From Saccharospirillum sp. MSK14-1 (lineage in GTDB: Bacteria > Pseudomonadota > Gammaproteobacteria > Pseudomonadales > Natronospirillaceae), in NCBI RefSeq assembly GCF_003054965.1, contig NZ_MIES01000026.1, positions 558,001-622,000 of the forward strand: a DNA stretch of 64,000 nt, written 5' to 3'. Position numbers and translations under genes: made by a program. This document shows positions 59,110-64,000 of this stretch, in pieces (within the stretch, counting starts at the first letter, position 1; every line of letters starts with the position of its first letter). Below the pieces are notes generated by a model. It did not search any database. It saw nothing but the letters and a program-made list of their open reading frames with translations, and was not told the origin of the DNA.

Positions 59110-62100
59110 TCAGGCGATGTGCTTTTCGTGCAGTTGTTGCAGGCGGCGCACGGCGGTGTTCTGAGCGAACTTTAATGCCATGACCGAGGCCTCTGCACCG
59201 GCCATCGTCGTAGTGTAGTAAACCTTGTGTTGCAATGCACTACGGCGGATAGCGGAGCTGTCGATGATCGATTGACGCCCTTCGGTGGTGTTGATCATAA
59301 AGGCAATGTCACCGTTTTTGATCATATCCACCAGGTGCGGGCGGCCTTCTTTCACCTTGTTCACCACACTGACGCTTAAGCCTTCACCTTCCAGGAACTT
59401 GGCGGTGCCGCTGGTGGCGCACAATTCGAAGCCGAGTTCGACCAGAGCGCGTGCCGTCGGCAGGATGGTTTTCTTGTCGCGATCCTTAACCGAAACGATC
59501 ACCTTGCCGGCTTCGGGCAGGCGGGTGCCGGCACCGAGCAATGCTTTGGCATAAGCCTCCGCGAAAGTTTCACCCACCCCCATGACTTCACCGGTGGATT
59601 TCATTTCCGGCGACAGAATCGGATCGACACCTGGGAACTTATTAAACGGCATCACCGCTTCTTTCACCGAGTAATAGGTCGGGATCAGTTCCTGAGTGAA
59701 GTTCAGTTCGGCGAGTGTTTTGCCGGTCATCACCTGAGCGGCAATTTTTGCCAGCGATACACCGATGGCTTTGGACACGAACGGGACGGTCCGTGACGCA
59801 CGCGGGTTCACTTCGATGATGTACAGCTGCTCGTCCTGCCAGGCCATCTGCACGTTCATCAAGCCGATCACGTTCAGTTCCAGCGCCATAGCGGTCACCT
59901 GTTCGCGGATCAGGTCGAGCGCTTTTTGCGGCAGGCTGTAAGGCGGCAGCGAGCAGGCGGAATCACCCGAGTGCACGCCGGCTTGTTCGATATGCTGCAT
60001 GATGCCGCCGATGACGACCTGCTTACCGTCGCTGACCGCATCGATGTCGACTTCAATGGCGGCATCCAAGAAGTAGTCGAGCAGGACCGGTGCGTCGTTG
60101 GAAACGCGCACCGCGTCTTTCATGTAGCGCTCGAGCTCGCTCTCTTCATAAACGATTTCCATGGCCCGGCCGCCCAGCACATAAGACGGACGTACCACCA
60201 GCGGATAGCCGATATTGGCAGCCACGGCCAGCGCCTGTTCGTGGCTGCGTGCCAAGCCGTTCTGAGGCTGCAACAGGCCGAGTTTGTCGGCCATGACCTG
60301 GAAGCGTTCGCGGTCTTCGGCGCGGTCGATGGCATCCGGTGCGGTACCGATGATCGGTGCGCCAGCGGCTTCTAGATCGCGTGCCAGTTTCAGCGGTGTC
60401 TGGCCGCCGAACTGAACGATTACGCCCTTGGGTTTTTCCAGCTCGATGATTTCCAGCACGTCTTCGAGTGTGATCGGTTCAAAGTACAAACGATCGGAGG
60501 TGTCGTAATCGGTCGAGACGGTTTCTGGGTTGCAGTTGACCATGATGGTTTCAAAACCATCTTCACGTGCCGCCAGCGATGCGTGCACGCAGCAGTAGTC
60601 AAACTCGATGCCCTGACCGATGCGATTCGGACCGCCACCGATCACCATGATCTTGTCGCGATCGCTCGGCGCGGCTTCGCATTCCTCGTCGTAACTGGAA
60701 TACATATAGGCGGTGCTTGAGGCGAATTCAGCAGCGCAGGTATCGACGCGCTTGTAGACTGGGCGGACGCCCTGGGCCCAACGTTTTTTACGCACTTCCT
60801 GTTCGCTGACACCGACCAAACGCGCCAGGCGTTCGTCGCAGAAACCTTTGCGCTTCAGCTGGCGCATGCGGGTTTCGTCGAGGTCTTTCAGGCCCGATTC
60901 GGACAGCGTTTTTTCTTCGTTGATCAGGTCTTCGATCTGCACCAAAAACCACGGATCGATACCGGTTAAGCGCTGTACTTCTGCAACGCTGAAATCGGCA
61001 CGGAAAGCATCGGCGATGTACCAGATGCGGTCGGCGCCGGGTTCTTTCAGTTCGCGTACGATGGTGTCGATGGCGCCCTCGGCGTTGAGGTCGACCTTGG
61101 CATCGAGACCGCCGACGTTCACTTCCAGACCGCGCAGCGCTTTTTGCAGCGATTCGGAGAAGTTGCGACCGATCGCCATGACTTCACCAACCGATTTCAT
61201 CTGAGTCGTCAGCCGGTCGTTTGCCTGCGGGAATTTCTCGAAGGCGAAGCGCGGAATTTTGGTGACCACATAGTCGATGCTCGGTTCGAACGACGCCGGG
61301 GTGACACCGCCGGTGATTTCGTTGCGCAACTCGTCGAGCGTGTAACCGACAGCGAGTTTGGCGGCGACCTTGGCGATGGGAAAGCCGGTCGCTTTCGACG
61401 CCAACGCTGATGAGCGGCTGACGCGCGGGTTCATTTCGATGACCACCATGCGGCCGGTTTGCGGATCGACACCGAACTGAACGTTGGAGCCGCCGGTTTC
61501 CACGCCGATTTCACGCAGCACCGCCAAGGAGGCGTCGCGCATGATTTGGTATTCTTTGTCGGTCAGCGTTTGCGCGGGTGCGACGGTGATGGAATCGCCG
61601 GTGTGTACGCCCATGGCATCGAAGTTTTCGATGGCGCAAACGATGATGCAGTTGTCCGCTTTGTCGCGGACCACTTCCATTTCGTATTCTTTCCAGCCGA
61701 TCAGGCTTTCGTCGATCAGCAGTTCGTTGGTCGGTGACAGATCTAATCCGCGTTCGCAGATTTCATCGAACTCTTCTTTGTTGTAAGCGATGCCGCCACC
61801 ACTGCCGCCCATGGTGAAGGACGGACGAATGATGGCCGGGAAACCGATCCAGTCGAGGATGTCCCAGGCTTCCTGCATGGAGCGGGCGATGCCGGAGCGC
61901 GGCGTTTCCAAATTAATGGCTTTCATCGCTTTGTCGAAGCGCTCACGGTCTTCGGCTTTGTCGATGGTGTCGGCGTTGGCGCCGATCATCTGCACACCGA
62001 ATTTGTCCAGTACCCCGTGTTTTTCCAGATCGAGTGCGCAGTTCAACGCGGTTTGGCCGCCCATGGTGGGCAGCAGGGCGTCGGGTTTTTCCTGCTCGAT

Positions 62101-62331
62101 GATCTTGGCGACTTCGGTCCACACCACCGGTTCGATGTAGGTGGCGTCGGCCATGGCCGGGTCGGTCATGATGGTGGCCGGGTTGGAGTTCACCAGAATG
62201 ACGCGGTAACCCTCTTCGCGCAGGGCTTTGCACGCCTGGGCACCGGAGTAGTCGAATTCGCAGGCCTGGCCGATGACAATGGGGCCAGCGCCGAGGATCA
62301 GAATGCTTTGTATGTCTGTGCGTTTGGGCAT
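59110..62331 (-). CDS. carB: carbamoyl-phosphate synthase large subunit
   Basis: This encodes 1073 residues. It starts [29 protein letters not shown]. The two homologous ATP-grasp halves are visible: first half with [12 protein letters not shown] and [13 protein letters not shown], second half with [33 protein letters not shown] and [16 protein letters not shown]. The C-terminal MGS-like allosteric domain includes [22 protein letters not shown]. It makes carbamoyl phosphate from bicarbonate, ATP and ammonia supplied by CarA, feeding pyrimidine and arginine synthesis. The carA-carB gap holds a repeat element. Confidence 0.97.
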   Translation of the reverse strand: MPKRTDIQSILILGAGPIVIGQACEFDYSGAQACKALREEGYRVILVNSNPATIMTDPAMADATYIEPVVWTEVAKIIEQEKPDALLPTMGGQTALNCALDLEKHGVLDKFGVQMIGANADTIDKAEDRERFDKAMKAINLETPRSGIARSMQEAWDILDWIGFPAIIRPSFTMGGSGGGIAYNKEEFDEICERGLDLSPTNELLIDESLIGWKEYEMEVVRDKADNCIIVCAIENFDAMGVHTGDSITVAPAQTLTDKEYQIMRDASLAVLREIGVETGGSNVQFGVDPQTGRMVVIEMNPRVSRSSALASKATGFPIAKVAAKLAVGYTLDELRNEITGGVTPASFEPSIDYVVTKIPRFAFEKFPQANDRLTTQMKSVGEVMAIGRNFSESLQKALRGLEVNVGGLDAKVDLNAEGAIDTIVRELKEPGADRIWYIADAFRADFSVAEVQRLTGIDPWFLVQIEDLINEEKTLSESGLKDLDETRMRQLKRKGFCDERLARLVGVSEQEVRKKRWAQGVRPVYKRVDTCAAEFASSTAYMYSSYDEECEAAPSDRDKIMVIGGGPNRIGQGIEFDYCCVHASLAAREDGFETIMVNCNPETVSTDYDTSDRLYFEPITLEDVLEIIELEKPKGVIVQFGGQTPLKLARDLEAAGAPIIGTAPDAIDRAEDRERFQVMADKLGLLQPQNGLARSHEQALAVAANIGYPLVVRPSYVLGGRAMEIVYEESELERYMKDAVRVSNDAPVLLDYFLDAAIEVDIDAVSDGKQVVIGGIMQHIEQAGVHSGDSACSLPPYSLPQKALDLIREQVTAMALELNVIGLMNVQMAWQDEQLYIIEVNPRASRTVPFVSKAIGVSLAKIAAQVMTGKTLAELNFTQELIPTYYSVKEAVMPFNKFPGVDPILSPEMKSTGEVMGVGETFAEAYAKALLGAGTRLPEAGKVIVSVKDRDKKTILPTARALVELGFELCATSGTAKFLEGEGLSVSVVNKVKEGRPHLVDMIKNGDIAFMINTTEGRQSIIDSSAIRRSALQHKVYYTTTMAGAEASVMALKFAQNTAVRRLQQLHEKHIA

Positions 62332-62350
62332 GGGTCAGTCGCTTCGCTTT

Positions 62351-62418
62351 GTGACGCTTGACGCTTGATGGGAGACGGGAGACGCAAGTTAGCGTCCAGC
62401 GTCTCCCATTCAGCGTTT
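62351..62418. repeat. dispersed GGGAGACGC/TGACG repeat between carA and carB
   Basis: Direct GACGCTTGACG units lead into ATGGGAGACG (62368-62377), whose perfect inverted partner CGTCTCCCAT lies at 62399-62408. The repeat abuts the carA stop. Its words recur at 32122-32154 and 32203-32225. Confidence 0.55.
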
Positions 62419-63546
62419 TGCGTGATCCATCAATTCAATAAAGTGGTCGAACAAAGGCGCGCAGTCGTGCGGGCCCGGGCTGGCTTCCGGGTGACCCTGG
62501 AAACCGAACGCCGCCTTGTCGGTGCGGTGAATGCCCTGAACAGTGCCGTCGAATAACGAACGGTGTGTCAGTTCGACGTTGCCCGGCAGGCTGTCGCCAT
62601 CGACCGCGAAACCGTGGTTTTGACTGGTGATCATCACCGTCTTATCAGCAATGGTTTCCACCGGGTGGTTGGCGCCATGATGGCCGGTTGCCATCTTCAT
62701 TGTCTTACCACCGCTGGCCAGTCCCAGTAACTGGTGGCCGAGGCAGATGCCGAACACTGGAATGTCGGTTTCGAGGATCTGCTTAATGGCTTCAATGGCA
62801 TAGTCGCAAGGCTCGGGGTCGCCCGGTCCGTTCGATAAGAAAACGCCATCCGGGTTCAGCGCCAGCACGTCTTTGGCGGGGGTTTGCGCCGGAACGACGG
62901 TCAGTTTGCAGCCGCGATCAACCAGCATGCGCAGGATGTTGCGCTTGGCGCCGAAGTCGTATGCGACCACATGATAGTTCAGGTCCGCCTCGGTTTTCTC
63001 GCTGTGACCGACACCCAGCTGCCAGCTGCCGGAGCGCCAGTCGTATGGCTTTTTAACACTGACTTCTTTGGCCAGGTCCATGCCTTTGAGGCCCGCGAAT
63101 CCGCGTGCTTTGGCCAGTGCATCGGCCTCATCGATGTTGTCACCCGCGACGATGCAGGCGCCCTGAGCACCTTTGTCGCGCAGCAGACGGGTCAGGCGCC
63201 GGGTATCGATGTCGGCAATGGCAACGACGTTGTTGTCGATCAGGTATTCACCCAGCGAACCCTGGCTGCGGAAGTTTGAATGCAGCAAAGGCAGGTCGCG
63301 GATCACCAGGCCAGCGGCCCAAACGCGGTCGGACTCATTGTCTTCATCGTTGGTGCCGGTATTGCCGATATGCGGGTAGGTGAGGGTGACGATTTGTCGG
63401 GCGTAAGAAGGGTCGGTCAGGATTTCCTGGTAACCGGTCATGGCGGTATTGAACACCACCTCGCCGATCGATTCACCGGGAGCGCCAATACTGACCCCCC
63501 GGAATAGACTACCGTCGGCGAGAGCAAGTATGGCTGGCGTACTCAA
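62410..63546 (-). CDS. carA: carbamoyl-phosphate synthase small (glutaminase) subunit
   Basis: This encodes 378 residues from TTG 63546, preceded by GAGGAA. Upstream in-frame starts give a non-homologous leader. The N-terminal domain has [15 protein letters not shown] and [21 protein letters not shown]. The class I glutamine amidotransferase domain has the nucleophile Cys in [15 protein letters not shown] and the His/Glu in [15 protein letters not shown]. It channels ammonia to CarB. TTG start is the only unusual feature. The final codons lie within the repeat bordering carB. Confidence 0.95.
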   Translation of the reverse strand: MSTPAILALADGSLFRGVSIGAPGESIGEVVFNTAMTGYQEILTDPSYARQIVTLTYPHIGNTGTNDEDNESDRVWAAGLVIRDLPLLHSNFRSQGSLGEYLIDNNVVAIADIDTRRLTRLLRDKGAQGACIVAGDNIDEADALAKARGFAGLKGMDLAKEVSVKKPYDWRSGSWQLGVGHSEKTEADLNYHVVAYDFGAKRNILRMLVDRGCKLTVVPAQTPAKDVLALNPDGVFLSNGPGDPEPCDYAIEAIKQILETDIPVFGICLGHQLLGLASGGKTMKMATGHHGANHPVETIADKTVMITSQNHGFAVDGDSLPGNVELTHRSLFDGTVQGIHRTDKAAFGFQGHPEASPGPHDCAPLFDHFIELMDHAKR

Positions 63547-63857
63547 GATCCGTTCCTCTATTCGATACGAATGGACTGACTGGGCAACGGGACCGATTTC
63601 GTTGCAGCATCCTGACCGGTCGGACGAAAGTCCTAGCCTCTTTCGCAAAAAAGCGAGATGAAGTAGCCTCCATCCCGCTCGGAATTCGTTTGCGATGTGC
63701 AAAGTCGCGACCTGTGCTCAGCAGCGTAGACGTAAACGTCTGATTTTGCTGTGCCGGCGATCCGGGTGCCGTGCCCAAATTTCGGGGATTCTACCCAAGA
63801 AACAGCCTGGCTGTCCACCGAACCGGGCCATGAATCACGCCTTTCAGAGGAACGACC
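63547..63857. promoter_or_regulatory. divergent upstream region of carA and an inositol-monophosphatase-family gene
   Basis: About 310 bases without a gene. AGACGT-AA-ACGTCT (63728-63741) is a small symmetrical element partly resembling a PurR site (11 of 16 bases at 63730-63745). A TCGC/GCGA hairpin lies near 63639-63652. No ArgR box or leader peptide was evident. Confidence 0.35.
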
Positions 63858-64000
63858 ATGTCGTTGAATGCTCGTCTGTCCTTTACTGAAGATTTGGCCG
63901 TTCAGGCCGGTCAATTAATCCGCAAGCGCCGCGAAGTGGGCAACCTGAATACCGATTTTAAAGGGGGGATTGAGTTGGTGACCGATGCCGATCTGGCGTC
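63858..64000 (+). CDS. inositol monophosphatase family protein, N-terminus (cut by window end)
   Basis: ATG 63858 follows an AGAGGAA site. 47 codons are visible before the edge. The sequence has LAVQAGQLIRKRREVG and then DFKGGIELVTDADLA, which correspond to the first helix and the K-x-x-x-ELVTDAD segment of inositol-monophosphatase/SuhB-type phosphatases. The metal-binding Glu and DPxDGT motifs lie beyond the window. SuhB or a CysQ-like enzyme cannot be told apart. Confidence 0.7.
   Translation, partial: MSLNARLSFTEDLAVQAGQLIRKRREVGNLNTDFKGGIELVTDADLA

Noticed and set aside
63730-63745. PurR-box-like element upstream of carA
   Set aside because: Only 11 of 16 consensus bases and about 190 bases from the carA start; no purR evidence, so not called as a regulatory site of its own.

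Overview
The window is ordinary chromosome of a free-living, probably marine, aerobic gammaproteobacterium of the Oceanospirillales/Pseudomonadales type. Evidence: carAB-greA order, a PA4642-family protein, an ANR/FNR-regulated cyanide-insensitive (CioAB-type) bd oxidase, TamA/TamB, RhlE, TRAP transport and a TonB siderophore locus. No genus can be fixed. No rRNA, tRNA, CRISPR, insertion sequence or prophage was seen. The protein-coding DNA is G+C-rich except for the first ~1.9 kb, which is visibly AT-richer and looks like the edge of an accessory region.

Layout. 1-1.9 kb: end of an unidentified protein and three small lipoprotein genes, one broken by an in-frame stop just after its lipobox. 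2-11.5 kb: mixed housekeeping and accessory genes (DUF1232, GNAT-nitrilase fusion, 2OG-Fe(II) oxygenase, NTF2-like protein, GNAT, GFA enzyme, NfsA-type nitroreductase, AzlCD exporter, a two-TM ion channel, NnrU). 11.6-25.6 kb: the most interesting part, a probable hydroxycinnamate (ferulate/p-coumarate) utilisation locus. It holds a MarR regulator, a DctPQM TRAP transporter and, divergently, crotonase, thiolase, SDR, acyl-CoA dehydrogenase, feruloyl-CoA-synthase-like ligase, 4-hydroxybenzoyl-CoA-type thioesterase and a secreted tannase/feruloyl esterase. A second MarR gene and an EamA exporter follow, with their own operator.

25.9-32.2 kb: rhlE, the rpe-HAD-gph operon, a DUF3530 protein and a GAF/HD-GYP phosphohydrolase. 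32.2-39.7 kb: GbsR-cioA-cioB operon with a perfect FNR/ANR box, a heterodimeric ABC exporter and an AraC regulator. 39.8-49.3 kb: phytanoyl-CoA-dioxygenase-like protein, tamB/tamA, PA4642-family protein, radA. 49.3-57 kb: dgt, then a Fur-box-associated siderophore uptake locus (binding protein, two permeases, ATPase, TonB receptor). 57-64 kb: SPFH/NfeD pair, greA, carB, carA and the start of an inositol-monophosphatase-family gene cut by the window end.

How the main cluster should work: the secreted esterase frees hydroxycinnamates from plant esters, the TRAP system imports the acid and the ligase makes the CoA thioester. Hydratase, SDR and thiolase then shorten the side chain by beta-oxidation, and the thioesterase releases a 4-hydroxybenzoate-type acid. 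No aldehyde dehydrogenase of the usual vanillin route lies in the cluster. The two divergent promoters carry near-identical 20-bp operators at exactly the same offset to their -35 boxes, so import and catabolism are probably controlled by one repressor.
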